DNA from: Planctomycetaceae bacterium
Lineage (GTDB): Bacteria > Planctomycetota > Phycisphaerae > UBA1845 > UTPLA1
NCBI GenBank assembly: GCA_006969385.1
Contig: CP030884.1
Span: 2,108,001 to 2,172,000, forward strand
DNA: 64,000 nucleotides
Reading direction: 5' to 3'
Within the stretch, counting starts at the first letter, position 1, and the number at the start of each line of letters is the position of its first letter. Both the position numbers and the translations under genes were made by a program. The notes beneath the pieces are model-generated. The model was given only the letters and a program-made list of their open reading frames with translations. It did not search any database and was not told the origin of the DNA. Below, piece by piece: positions 45,801-53,595 of this stretch.

Positions 45801-45925
45801 ATACGTCCAACGTGAAAGATGACCAGGTACTGCTGATTCTCATCAAGCCGACCATCATCATTCAGGAAGAAGCCGAGGCCGATGCTTTCCCGTCCCTCTC
45901 TTCGCTCGCCCGCGACGAGTTTTAA
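42875..45925 (+). CDS. Secretin-like outer-membrane protein with TPR and Gly/Gln-rich linker
   Basis: This ~1016-aa protein has a signal peptide (IVALGLALVAMPALA) and two TPR-like stretches: an early helical one (HENGQYEGAREILLDL) and one at about residues 325-355 (ELRKERRFEEAIQVLDQVLA). A coiled-coil stretch lies between them. An N0/STN-like domain follows (EVIELFREMTGLNIVVNWNA), then a GGQQGG-rich, acidic linker (NDDDDNNDQDQ). The C-terminal part is a GspD/PulD-type secretin beta-domain (VRTTVSVPDGGTLLIGG, GVPILSRIPILKRAF). Secretins form outer-membrane channels for type II secretion or pili; no partner genes (GspE/F) are in the window. ATG 42875 is chosen. A terminator follows at 45960-45997. 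Confidence 0.82.
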   Translation: MHRHRITALIVALGLALVAMPALADVASDIDRAVRMHENGQYEGAREILLDLTDKDLSEEQRSTVEQYLLRSEQAISMQKEAAKDLAAGEAAVRSGDRREARTRLTEVITNAYASATQRAAAQNALRKLDSQSSGDVVIQSNPSPTRSSSSTTTSGSSRASGTMTPVASGSTTTPVRSTPVITSSSTPTRSSNVQLASSTGGEPRLVDQLARENELLWQKAESQFRSLEKEIRLAVLDTDFAEAYRLLDVARQTVEANRRYASPASKYRTLRQQVEELEGFIQDEERQFDEEQIAIKTKEIEDAEADRINQIQTQQERQIAELMERAAELRKERRFEEAIQVLDQVLAIDPNMDEAKWMLETFEDIAQHMREFRATEVHDEYFKDTIIENDESRIAYTEIMRYPENWLEISAQRKSTEELRESEETRKTKSKMRTRAPEISFDSKEFGEVIELFREMTGLNIVVNWNALEAYAIEKEFEISLDLKDVPFDKALELILSKAGQGEVPLGYVIDEGIINISTKEDLSRNTITRVYNVQDLIISVPTFRGRNIDIGQIGQQGGQQGGLGGGQFIEGGGAGGGGGQQGGGQGIFNDGGNDDDDNNDQDQGDPLQPIIDLIQQTIDPESWREAGGITGSISTLNQQLVVTQTTSNHDQLQDLLRQLRQARALQIAVEARYITITRNWLEQIGVDLDVVLNNGNAGFDQTTILNPATGNPVLVPRQFVRNGFTPGAPGGVGITLPTQPFGQPFGQPGLVPAASGGGINSSEFTPIPIANNTLDLASPRNTNVAGTLGSLLNDQPAFQIFGSFLDNIQVDFLVRASQVDVRSSDLDAPRLVLFNGQRATFESFIEQDYIAALTPVIGDNAGAFQPRVATALTGRSLDVQATVSNDRRYVTMTVRTFTRQLGDFRTVFFGGSTTVGSGFIELATQTTQRVRTTVSVPDGGTLLIGGLKLSGERDVDAGVPILSRIPILKRAFSNTSNVKDDQVLLILIKPTIIIQEEAEADAFPSLSSLARDEF

Positions 45926-45959
45926 GCGACGCGTTTTCGACCTAGTTTGATTCACAGAA

Positions 45960-45997
45960 CCGACCGTCGGGCTTGGGGCCAGACGGTCGGTTTTTTT
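45960..45997 (+). terminator. Rho-independent terminator of the secretin gene
   Basis: CCGACCGTC (45960-45968) pairs with GACGGTCGG (45982-45990). Seven T follow (45991-45997). Confidence 0.88.
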
Positions 45998-46121
45998 GTG
46001 TCTTCGTGGATGGAGCGGGTGGATAACGGGTCGTGCGGCGGCCCGCAATTGTCGCCTGTTGGTCGATCCGATGTGGCGACAGGTCGATAGATGTAGAAGC
46101 AAGGCGTTCTAATTTTCAGGC

Positions 46122-48143
46122 ATGTCACAACAGCAAGCACCCACGACCGAACCGTCGCACACGCGGCCTGAATCGACGGGTCAATTGCGCCGTGGCCTCG
46201 TGTGGATGGCGTTCTTGGCGGCGGTCGCCCTGACGGTGAGCCTGTGTTGGTTCCGCATTGCCAATCTCGATCTCGGGTATCACCTAGCTTACGGCAATCA
46301 TTTTCTCGCGACGGGTGAGATCGTCGGCTTCGCGCCCGATCCGTTCTTGCGCGACGAGACGGCCGTTCCGTTTGTGAATCTCAATTGGGGTTCGCAAGTG
46401 GTGTTGGCGCTGGTCGATCGACTGGGCGGCGTGCAGGGGCTCTTTGCGCTGAGGCTTTTGCTCGTTGGCCTTGCCTTGGCGGCGGGCGCATCGATGGTGC
46501 GCCGTCATTCAAGGTCGATTTTCGCCGTTGCGATCTGTATCGTGTTGATGGTGATGGTCGCCTACGAACGCTTTAGCATGCGACCGGAACTATTTAGTTA
46601 CGCGTTATTGGCATGGATGCTGTGGCGGTTGGACGGTGGGCTGGCGCGGAAGCGCGATATCGCGGTGCTGTTTGCGTTGCAGCTATTGCTCGTGAACCTG
46701 CACAGTTACTTCCTGCTCGGCCTCGCGCTCACGTTGGCGTTTGTTGTCGGCAGCGCGCTGGCATGGAAGCTTCCTGCGCGCGATCGAGCCTCAGCGGTTG
46801 AGAAACGTTCGATGCGGCGCTATAGCGCGGCGTTGATGCTGCAGCTGGTCGCGTGCTTCGTTCATCCCTGGCATGTGCATGCGTTTGTGTTGCCGTTTAA
46901 GACGCTCGCGTATTTGTCGCAGACCGACGCAATGGGTAAGGCGGGCGATACGACCGGCAGCAGTTGGGCGGCGATATCCGAGTTTCAATCGCCATTCAGT
47001 TTTCTCGGCGAACCGATTAACGCGGTGACGATTTACGCCTATTTGACGTTGCTGCTGGTGGCGGTGGTAGCGTTGGCGGGGATGTGGTTGCGGCGGCGTT
47101 GGTCGTGGGCATTGGTGATGATCGGCATCGCGCTCGTGTCGTTTCAAATGCGCCGCAACATCGCGCCGTTTGGGTTGCTAATCGCACCCGTGGCGGTATT
47201 GGGTTGGTGGCAGTGGGTCGGAAATTGGAAAGCGGCGACGCAATTGCGTGGGGCGAATGTTGGTGCGATTCTCACGATTGCGTTTTGCGCCGGCATCGTG
47301 TTCCTGATCGTTAGCGGTCGGCTGTATTTCTATGAGCGACGGACCACGCGGCAGTGGGGCACGGGCTATCACGATCTCACGTTTTCAGCCGCCGCGGTCG
47401 ATTGGTTGGCCGCGCAGGAAGGCGTAAAGCCCGATTTATACGTCGATTATTTCGCGTCGAGCAATGCGCTGATCGGTTTGCCGCCACGGTTCAAGTTATT
47501 CGTCGATACCAACACGTTTGCCTACGACGAAGCGACGCTGCGCGCCACGCAGGATTTAGAACAAGGCAGGCTCGATCACAACGCGTTCTTCGATCGCTAC
47601 GGCATCCATACTGTGCTGCTGCGGGCGGGGTCCAATACGCAGTTGCTTATTCGCCAAATGATGAAAGACGAGACGACGTGGGCGCTAGCGTATGTGGATC
47701 GCGCGCACGTGATCTTCCTGCGCCGTGGGTTGCAGGCGCACGCCGAGATACTGTTGCGCGACAAAATTAATTCATTAGATGAAGGCTGGGCGGCGACGCA
47801 GATTGCGGCCACGGACGGGCCGATGTACGAGCGCGCGCTAACGCTAACGACGATTGCGAACGTGCCGCTGGCGCTGGGTTTCGACGAAGCCGCCGTGCCG
47901 CTGTTGGTCGCGTCGTTGGAGTTGGTGCCCGACCACGCCGAAGCGTGGCGCTACTTGGGCGTGGCGTATGGCAATCTCGGCAATGCGGCAGCACGGAAAG
48001 GCGAGTACGCAGCGACGAAGACGCATTGGCAACAAGCGATCGATGCGTTTGAGCGGGCGGTAAGTTTGGATGGGAACGATAAGGACGCGGCGACATATTT
48101 AGACAATACGCGCCGCATGCTGCAGCAACTGCCGCGGCGATAG
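46122..48143 (+). CDS. Polytopic membrane protein with C-terminal TPR-like region
   Basis: This 673-aa protein has about ten transmembrane helices, starting GLVWMAFLAAVALTVSLCWF. It has a first-loop pattern DLGYHLAYGNHFLATGEIVG similar to GT-C-type glycosyltransferases (D...H-L...G), then RPELFSYALLAWM and NLHSYFLLGLALTLAF. After residue ~430 comes a soluble region with a repeat-like end (AWRYLGVAYGNLG, then WQQAIDAFERAVSL), i.e. TPR. The layout parallels the protein at 20563-22494. A glycosyltransferase-like role is plausible but no catalytic residues were verified. It follows the secretin terminator on the same strand. Confidence 0.7.
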   Translation: MSQQQAPTTEPSHTRPESTGQLRRGLVWMAFLAAVALTVSLCWFRIANLDLGYHLAYGNHFLATGEIVGFAPDPFLRDETAVPFVNLNWGSQVVLALVDRLGGVQGLFALRLLLVGLALAAGASMVRRHSRSIFAVAICIVLMVMVAYERFSMRPELFSYALLAWMLWRLDGGLARKRDIAVLFALQLLLVNLHSYFLLGLALTLAFVVGSALAWKLPARDRASAVEKRSMRRYSAALMLQLVACFVHPWHVHAFVLPFKTLAYLSQTDAMGKAGDTTGSSWAAISEFQSPFSFLGEPINAVTIYAYLTLLLVAVVALAGMWLRRRWSWALVMIGIALVSFQMRRNIAPFGLLIAPVAVLGWWQWVGNWKAATQLRGANVGAILTIAFCAGIVFLIVSGRLYFYERRTTRQWGTGYHDLTFSAAAVDWLAAQEGVKPDLYVDYFASSNALIGLPPRFKLFVDTNTFAYDEATLRATQDLEQGRLDHNAFFDRYGIHTVLLRAGSNTQLLIRQMMKDETTWALAYVDRAHVIFLRRGLQAHAEILLRDKINSLDEGWAATQIAATDGPMYERALTLTTIANVPLALGFDEAAVPLLVASLELVPDHAEAWRYLGVAYGNLGNAAARKGEYAATKTHWQQAIDAFERAVSLDGNDKDAATYLDNTRRMLQQLPRR

Positions 48144-48222
48144 CTCATTAAAAGAGCCGTTAATCGAACACGATTGTCTGATAGTATGCCGATTTGAGTT
48201 CAAAAGTTCGCTGGTAGTGAAA

Positions 48223-48254
48223 CCCTCCCCTGGCCACTGCCTGTGAGGGAGAGA
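48223..48254. repeat. Short CCCTCCCC/GAGGGAGAG intergenic palindrome
   Basis: CCCTCCCC (48223-48230) and GAGGGAGAG (about 48245-48253) form an imperfect stem. It resembles the palindromes at 9112-9145 and 59312-59371. Confidence 0.4.
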
Positions 48255-48313
48255 GATTTCAAATCAAACTTAACCGGCCCTGAACGGGCGCCCTGTCGAA
48301 TTGGTGCGTCAAC

Positions 48314-48748
48314 CTAATTTGGTCCTTGCATATATTCGTGCAGATAGCGTAGCGACTCTTCCGAGTCTTTTAGTTCGCGCGCCAGAATGTCACCGCTGGA
48401 GATGATGCCGACGAGCTTGCCCTTGTTCACGACGGGGACATGGCGAATTTTGTTGGTGCTCATGGCCGTGCGGCAGGCATCGAGCGTGGACTCGGGCGTG
48501 CAGCAGGTGATGCGTTCGGTCATAACCGATTTGACGCTCGTTGTCTTCGGGTCTCTTCCTTCGGCGACGATGCGGTTCATCAAGTCGCGCTCGGTAAAGA
48601 TGCCGACGATGTTGTCGCCATCGAGCACCAAGACCGAGCCGATGTGTTTCTCGTGCATGATCTTCGCCGCATCGAGCACGCTCTGTTCGGGCGTCACGGT
48701 GGCTACATCGGAACCTTTTTTGCGAAGTACGTCGGCAACGGTGGACAT
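48314..48748 (-). CDS. Two-CBS-domain protein
   Basis: This ~144-aa protein consists of two CBS motifs. The first is at residues ~5-60 (EQSVLDAAKIMHEKHIGSVL, VLDGDNIVGIFTERDLMNRI). The second is at ~75-130 (VMTERITCCTPESTLDACRT, VPVVNKGKLVGIISSGDILA). CBS pairs bind adenosyl ligands such as AMP, ATP or SAM and regulate partner proteins. Here it is a stand-alone regulatory module; no kinase or channel partner is adjacent. ATG 48748 is chosen over 48763 because it starts at MSTVADVLRKKG. The C-terminal tail (LKDSEESLRYLHEYMQG) is typical. Confidence 0.88.
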   Translation of the reverse strand: MSTVADVLRKKGSDVATVTPEQSVLDAAKIMHEKHIGSVLVLDGDNIVGIFTERDLMNRIVAEGRDPKTTSVKSVMTERITCCTPESTLDACRTAMSTNKIRHVPVVNKGKLVGIISSGDILARELKDSEESLRYLHEYMQGPN

Positions 48749-49076
48749 GGCGAAAAACCTCAAGCAATGAAGGACGATGCCCTTCGGTGTCTTGCTATCT
48801 TAGTTTTATACCATGCGCGATGATTTATTCCAGAGAAAAATCGAACGGTAGGGCCGATCATTGGGCAACGGTTGGCAGTTCAACCAATGAAATGCGTTTC
48901 GCCATTATTGATTCGAGTTGAACGACGCGCTTAGCCGCGAATGATGCTTCGATATGTGCCGACAGATTGTCTATATTGTGCTTTTTTTCACAAGCCGTGG
49001 TTCGTTCTCATTAGGCAAACGGAACTTAGTGATCCGGCGCTGGTGGGGCAGTGGGCGGCATCGTTGGTGGTGCTTG
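48749..49076. other. 328-bp gap, no gene
   Basis: Only a small hairpin (CATTGG...CCAATG near 48860-48890) and the CBS gene's presumed promoter region are seen. I find no convincing coding sequence here. Confidence 0.45.
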
Positions 49077-49925
49077 TTACGTGTCTGCCGCCCAATTGAC
49101 GCGCGCGGCGTTGGCTTCATTGGTGACGGCGGCCTGCAAACGGTAGATCAAGACGATCGTCATGATGCCAAAGATGATCGCGCCGATGCCGATGGGAAGA
49201 ATCAATATCAGGCCGATACCGGCGGCGCTGCCGAATAGTACAGCGATAATGGCCGCTACGATCGCAATCACAATGTAAATGATCGTACCTTTCTGAATCA
49301 TCAGCGATCGATCGACCAGTGCCTGATTGGGAATACGTCGTGCGATGATGGCGAAGTAGGTGTAGCGTACGATGAAGGCCACGATCTGCGCTAGCGCAGC
49401 CGCAACGCCGAGTATGGTAAGTAAGGCGACGAACGTATCGGGTAACGCGGTGCTGCCGACGTCCATTGCGTTATCTAATGCGACGGATGCGGCGGCCAAA
49501 ACGGCGGAAGCCCTCACGATCTTGCGCGCTGAGACGTTTTTCTCTTCGCCGATGCCGCTCGGATCGGGCTCGGTCATCAGCCAAACGCCCACGACATCGA
49601 TGACGGTCGCCAACACGCCGATGAAGGGAGCGATTGGATTGATTACATTGCCGAAGCAAATCGACAGAGCGATTTCGACAATGATCATCCAAAAGACAAT
49701 TTGCAAGCCTTTGGCAACCTTGGCGACCCATTCAGGATTGGCATATTGAAGGAAGTTGCCCCGCGTCGAGAGCCCGACGGGCGAACCGCATTCCGGGCAA
49801 ACGCCTTGTTCGTGTTGCGTACGAAGGTTGTAACCGCACCGACGGCATGCGAGATCGACGATGACCTTGTTGGTGGCGGGGTCAACGACGTTGGGCAGTC
49901 GGTGGGCGGGGTTGATGGCAGGCAT
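49077..49925 (-). CDS. Zinc-ribbon membrane protein (planctomycete type)
   Basis: This 282-aa protein has an N-terminal zinc-ribbon motif, ACRRCGYNLRTQ...GVCPECGS (four Cys, residues ~25-50). It is followed by about six predicted transmembrane helices, e.g. IVFWMIIVEIALSICFG, IAPFIGVLATVIDVVGVWLM and LIPIGIGAIIFGIM-type segments. The ribbon has the CxxCGYNLR...CPECG form typical of planctomycetes. The product also carries a charged central loop (EPDPSGIGEEKNVSARKIVR). Zn-ribbon heads may sense metal or redox state or act as docking sites; the function is unknown. It shares the motif with the small protein at 7507-7704. Confidence 0.75.
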   Translation of the reverse strand: MPAINPAHRLPNVVDPATNKVIVDLACRRCGYNLRTQHEQGVCPECGSPVGLSTRGNFLQYANPEWVAKVAKGLQIVFWMIIVEIALSICFGNVINPIAPFIGVLATVIDVVGVWLMTEPDPSGIGEEKNVSARKIVRASAVLAAASVALDNAMDVGSTALPDTFVALLTILGVAAALAQIVAFIVRYTYFAIIARRIPNQALVDRSLMIQKGTIIYIVIAIVAAIIAVLFGSAAGIGLILILPIGIGAIIFGIMTIVLIYRLQAAVTNEANAARVNWAADT

Positions 49926-50169
49926 GGTGGGAGCGTCTCCGGCTTATTCGTTTGGCTTACCGGTATTGCATTTAAAAGATGAATACGCGTCAACTTAACC
50001 TGGGGATGGCGTTGTCTTCCCTCTATTCGGGGTGGTCGCCCGGCAGTCGTTCGAACCCCAAGGGATAAAGGGCCGAACAAGAATCGCCTTGTTACGGCTA
50101 GCTTCAAATGAAAAACGCTTCGCCGCCTGATTCACCGCAAGAATTGAGATTGACGATGTCAGCGCTCGC

Positions 50170-51225
50170 CTACCGTTCGGCCAGCTTACGTCGAATCAGA
50201 TCGGCGCGGATGGCGCTGCGCTCTTCACCGCTGATGGGACCGCCGTTGAGCTTTTGCAGGTGGGCGGGTTGGGTGATGAGGAATAGCTCGTTGAGTTTGG
50301 GAACAGACACGTCGGTGATGCGACCGATGTGTACGCCCAGCCGCAAGTGGGATAGGTGCAGCAGGGTTTCTTCGCTGCTGATGGTGCGGGCGTTTTGCAG
50401 AATGCCGTAAGAGCGAAACACGCGATCATCCACGGCGCGTGGTTTTTCGTCGAGCAATGCCTGCCGCGCGAGCCGTTCGTACTCGACGATGCGCGGTACA
50501 ACCTGATCTTTGAACTCGTCGACGATCTCTTTCTCGCTGCGACCGATGGTGACTTGGTTGCTGACTTGGAAGAAGTCGCCCGTTGCCTCGGTGCCTTCCC
50601 CGAACAGGCCGCGGACGGCGAGGTTCATATCTTTGGCCGCTTTCAACACGCGTTCCATTTCGCCGGTCAATTTGAGCGCGGGAAGGTGCAGCATGACAGA
50701 GACGCGAATGCCCGTGCCGACATTGGTGGGGCAAGCCGTCAAATAGCCGAATCGCGGATGGAAGATGTAATCGACCTGGCTTTCGATGCGATCGTCGAGC
50801 TGATTCAGTTCGGCCCACAAATTCGATAGCTGCATACCGCCGCGAATCATGTGCATGCGCAGATGATCTTCTTCGTTGATCATGACCGAACAGCGTTGAT
50901 CGTCGGAAACGACGACGCCGCGCGCGCCTTTGGCTTCGACCAGTTGGCGGCTGATGAGCTGGCGTTCGACCAGAACCTGACAGTCGAGTTCATCGCAATG
51001 CGTTAGGTCGATGTAGGAAGACTTCGCAGACGAAGCGGCGTGCGGTACGCGCTCGGCAAGTAGGCCTGCTAGTGCGCGGCGTTGATCGTGCGTCGCGCGA
51101 CTGAGAAACGGATAGCCGACCACATTGCGCGCCAAGCGAATGCGCGAGCTGATCACAATGTCGGCCAGATTGCCTTCGGCTTCCAGCCAGATGCCGGGTT
51201 GTTGCACGATATCGTTAACCGTCAT
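50170..51225 (-). CDS. mcsB: Protein arginine kinase McsB
   Basis: McsB phosphorylates arginine residues of proteins, tagging them for ClpCP degradation in Firmicutes. The 351-aa product has the phosphagen-kinase fold: VISSRIRLARNVVGYPF (ATP-binding Arg), FVTACPTN-like LTACPTNVGTGIRVSVML, GTEATGDFFQVSNQVTIG and QVLVERQLIS. The C-terminal pArg-sensing RDxxRA motif of Bacillus McsB appears as R-S-A-I-R-A (Asp replaced by Ser). Its start overlaps the mcsA stop by 4 bp, so mcsA-mcsB is a coupled pair. No ctsR or clpC gene lies nearby, unlike the Bacillus operon. Confidence 0.92.
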   Translation of the reverse strand: MTVNDIVQQPGIWLEAEGNLADIVISSRIRLARNVVGYPFLSRATHDQRRALAGLLAERVPHAASSAKSSYIDLTHCDELDCQVLVERQLISRQLVEAKGARGVVVSDDQRCSVMINEEDHLRMHMIRGGMQLSNLWAELNQLDDRIESQVDYIFHPRFGYLTACPTNVGTGIRVSVMLHLPALKLTGEMERVLKAAKDMNLAVRGLFGEGTEATGDFFQVSNQVTIGRSEKEIVDEFKDQVVPRIVEYERLARQALLDEKPRAVDDRVFRSYGILQNARTISSEETLLHLSHLRLGVHIGRITDVSVPKLNELFLITQPAHLQKLNGGPISGEERSAIRADLIRRKLAER

Positions 51226-51716
51226 GACAACTCCAGCGAGCGGATGGTATCGCGAATGCGGGCGGCTTCTTCAAAGCGTTCGTCATCGACGGCGCGATCG
51301 AGTTCGCGACGCAGGCGCACAATATCGTTTTCCGTCGCGACATCACCGCCGGCACGTTTGGGCTTCTTGCCGACATGGCGGCTGGCGCCTTGGTGGGCGC
51401 GTTCGATCAGCGGGATGAGTGCCGGTTCGAATGCGTCGTAGTCGGCAGAGCAGCCGAGCAAGCCGTTGTTGCGGAATTCGACGAACGTCAGCTGACAGTT
51501 GGGGCAGCTCAGTTGGGCCATTTGTTGCACAGAGCCTTTGCTGCTCTGCACGAACGCGGCCAAGTGCGCCATGATGTTAGCCGGCTTCGGCATAATGCCT
51601 TCCTTCTGCGCGCAATTCTCACACAGGTGGCGTTCGCGTTTCTCGCCGTCAGTGGCGATGTCGGTCAGATGGACCGTCGCGGGTTGCTTCTGACATGATT
51701 GGCAGACTTTTTGCAT
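51222..51716 (-). CDS. mcsA: McsA-like zinc/UvrB-UvrC motif protein
   Basis: McsA stimulates McsB and binds zinc. The 164-aa product has a first zinc site C5-x2-C8 ... C32-x2-C35 and a second C71-x2-C74 with C89. The fourth ligand of the second site is Asp92 (reads GCSADYDAF rather than C-x2-C), so that site may be altered. The C-terminal UvrB/UvrC motif (RRELDRAVDDERFEEAARIR) is intact. The 4-bp overlap with mcsB supports cotranslation. Confidence 0.88.
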   Translation of the reverse strand: MQKVCQSCQKQPATVHLTDIATDGEKRERHLCENCAQKEGIMPKPANIMAHLAAFVQSSKGSVQQMAQLSCPNCQLTFVEFRNNGLLGCSADYDAFEPALIPLIERAHQGASRHVGKKPKRAGGDVATENDIVRLRRELDRAVDDERFEEAARIRDTIRSLELS

Positions 51717-51869
51717 ATACCATCCGGAAGTTTCAAAAAATCGTAGAACTCCCGTCCTTTATCGTCAATTGGGACGCTGGGATTCATTTAGCGCGTCGGC
51801 TTCGACGCTTCGCATCACCCTTTCGCTTGCGAAACCCGCGAAATCTGCCTGAGTCCGATGGGCTTCCCA

Positions 51870-52241
51870 TTAGGGAATATAGGCGGCCGCGCAGGTGCTG
51901 GTTTCCCACACGCGTACGCGGCTGATTCTGACGGTTTCCGCCATTTTGGGGGCGAGTTGATCGTGGATTAGCTTGGCAACCCGTTCGGTGGACGGATTAT
52001 CGGCTTGAAATGCGGGGTGGTCGTTTAAGTGCGTGTCGTGTAGCTCCGCGCAAACAGCCAGCAGTTGCGGGCGCACGACCGTGAAGTCGGCGAGTACGTC
52101 CATTTGGTCGAGTTGTGCGCCTTCGAGGTACAGCTCGACTTTCCAGTTATGACCGTGCAACGGTTCGAGCGTGCCATCGGGCAGACGGAGCTGATGGGCG
52201 GCGCTGAATTCGGTGGTGATCAGGAGTTCGTAGGTGGCCAC
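51870..52241 (-). CDS. 6-pyruvoyl-tetrahydropterin synthase-family protein, PTPS-III type
   Basis: This ~123-aa COG0720 enzyme has a histidine triad for zinc: H16 (FSAAHQL), H29 and H31 (LHGHNW). The catalytic Cys of QueD/PTPS (CxxxHGH) is missing: the sequence is L-E-P-L-H-G-H, giving an ExxHGH motif with Glu26. In established work on PTPS-III (Plasmodium and some bacteria), Glu replaces Cys and the enzyme makes 6-hydroxymethyl-7,8-dihydropterin, bypassing FolB in folate synthesis. I therefore infer folate rather than queuosine function. The start is a GTG at 52241 with GGGGG upstream. The gene is between mcsA and a divergent peptidase. Confidence 0.85.
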   Translation of the reverse strand: MATYELLITTEFSAAHQLRLPDGTLEPLHGHNWKVELYLEGAQLDQMDVLADFTVVRPQLLAVCAELHDTHLNDHPAFQADNPSTERVAKLIHDQLAPKMAETVRISRVRVWETSTCAAAYIP

Positions 52242-52353
52242 GGAGCCCCCTTTAAGCCAATGGTGGTTGCGTTTCGTCAAGACGGATTGACTGGTATACA
52301 CTCGGGCGGTCGGTTTCTCAAATGTTTGAACGTCAGCCCAAGCGAGTTTCCTG

Positions 52354-53475
52354 ATGAGTCAGAATCGAATCGAACGCGTCACCAAGGCAATGCAAGATGC
52401 CGGGCTCGATGCCCTCTTCGTCAGCAATCCGAAAAACGTGCAGTATCTGGCCGGATTTCACGCCACCATGCCGGGTGAGGTGCAGCCCATGCGCGATCCC
52501 GAAGGTATGTTGGTGATCGAAGGCGGGCAGGTGCATCTGATTTGCGATGGTCGCTACATCGCCGGGGCGCGGCAGATGTCAAACGTGACGGCGCATCTGC
52601 TGGAATCGCCATCGAGTCCGGTGACGTTTGCGGCGGCGATTCGCAAGGTGCTTGGCAATGAGAAGGGCAAAAAGATCGGCTTTGAATCGAACGCGTTGCT
52701 ATACGTCGATGCGACGGGCTTGTTGAGCGAGATGTCGGGCGCGACATGGACGCCGGCTGAGAACTTGCTGGCGGAATTGCGCGTGATCAAGACGCCGGAA
52801 GAGATCGACAACATCCGCAAGGCGCAAGCGATTACCGGTCGCTGTTTCGATCACGTTGCCAATTCGATGCGGCTGGGTGAATCGGAACGCGATGTGGCCG
52901 TGCGCATCGAGACGTTTTTGCGGCGTGAGAGTGAAGGCAATTCATTTGCGCCGATCGTGGCATTCGGTCAGACGGGCTGTCATCCGCACTATTCGCCCGA
53001 CCCCACGCGCAAGCTCGAACGCGGTCAGATGGTCTTGCTCGACTTCGGCGGGATCTACCACGGATACTGCGGCGATATGACGCGGATGCTGGTAATGGGT
53101 AAGGCCGACGAGCGTCAGCGTGAGGTGTACGACAGGGTGCTAGCGGCGCAGCAGGCCTGCCTGGATGCGATCAAGCCGGGCGTCACCTGTCATGCCCTCG
53201 ACGCCAAGTGCCGCGATTATTTTGCCGAGCGCGACTGCGCGGATCATTTTATGCACGGCACCGGCCACGGCGTGGGCTTAGCGGTCCACGAAGGGCCGAG
53301 CATTAAGCGAAACTTCGATATGCAGGTACAAGCAGGCATGGTGTTCTCAGTGGAACCGGGGCTGTATTACGAAGATTGGGGCGGGGTGCGGATCGAAGAT
53401 TTGGTCGCCGCGACGGACGACGGTTACGACAACCTCACGACGACGTCGAAGACGCTGCTCGAGCTAGATTACTAA
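52354..53475 (+). CDS. M24-family Xaa-Pro peptidase
   Basis: This 373-aa protein has the creatinase/aminopeptidase-P fold. The N-terminal domain starts RIERVTKAMQDAGLDALFVS. The C-terminal pita-bread domain has metal ligands in VLLDFGGIYHGYCGDMTRM (two Asp), HGTGHGVGLAVHE (His), VFSVEPGLYYEDWGG (Glu) and GVRIEDLV (Glu). All five are present, so it should be a di-metal Xaa-Pro aminopeptidase or dipeptidase, cleaving at proline. It starts at ATG 52354, diverging from the PTPS gene. PepP versus PepQ cannot be separated; the length suits PepQ or bacterial aminopeptidase P. Confidence 0.93.
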   Translation: MSQNRIERVTKAMQDAGLDALFVSNPKNVQYLAGFHATMPGEVQPMRDPEGMLVIEGGQVHLICDGRYIAGARQMSNVTAHLLESPSSPVTFAAAIRKVLGNEKGKKIGFESNALLYVDATGLLSEMSGATWTPAENLLAELRVIKTPEEIDNIRKAQAITGRCFDHVANSMRLGESERDVAVRIETFLRRESEGNSFAPIVAFGQTGCHPHYSPDPTRKLERGQMVLLDFGGIYHGYCGDMTRMLVMGKADERQREVYDRVLAAQQACLDAIKPGVTCHALDAKCRDYFAERDCADHFMHGTGHGVGLAVHEGPSIKRNFDMQVQAGMVFSVEPGLYYEDWGGVRIEDLVAATDDGYDNLTTTSKTLLELDY

Positions 53476-53595
53476 TAATTTATCGGCCAAGGGATGCGGC
53501 GCTGGTCGATATGATTCGATCGGGAACGTGCGCATGCACTGAAGCGAAGCATGGAGGGGGAGAGACCCTAATTCATGTCAATTTGAAAGTCGCCC

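Noticed and set aside
48954..49238. Plus-strand 94-codon frame
   Set aside because: It runs antisense into the zinc-ribbon membrane protein and has no ribosome site or recognisable motif.
51870..52241. QueD (queuosine) annotation
   Set aside because: The CxxxHGH cysteine is missing and Glu26 fits the PTPS-III pattern.
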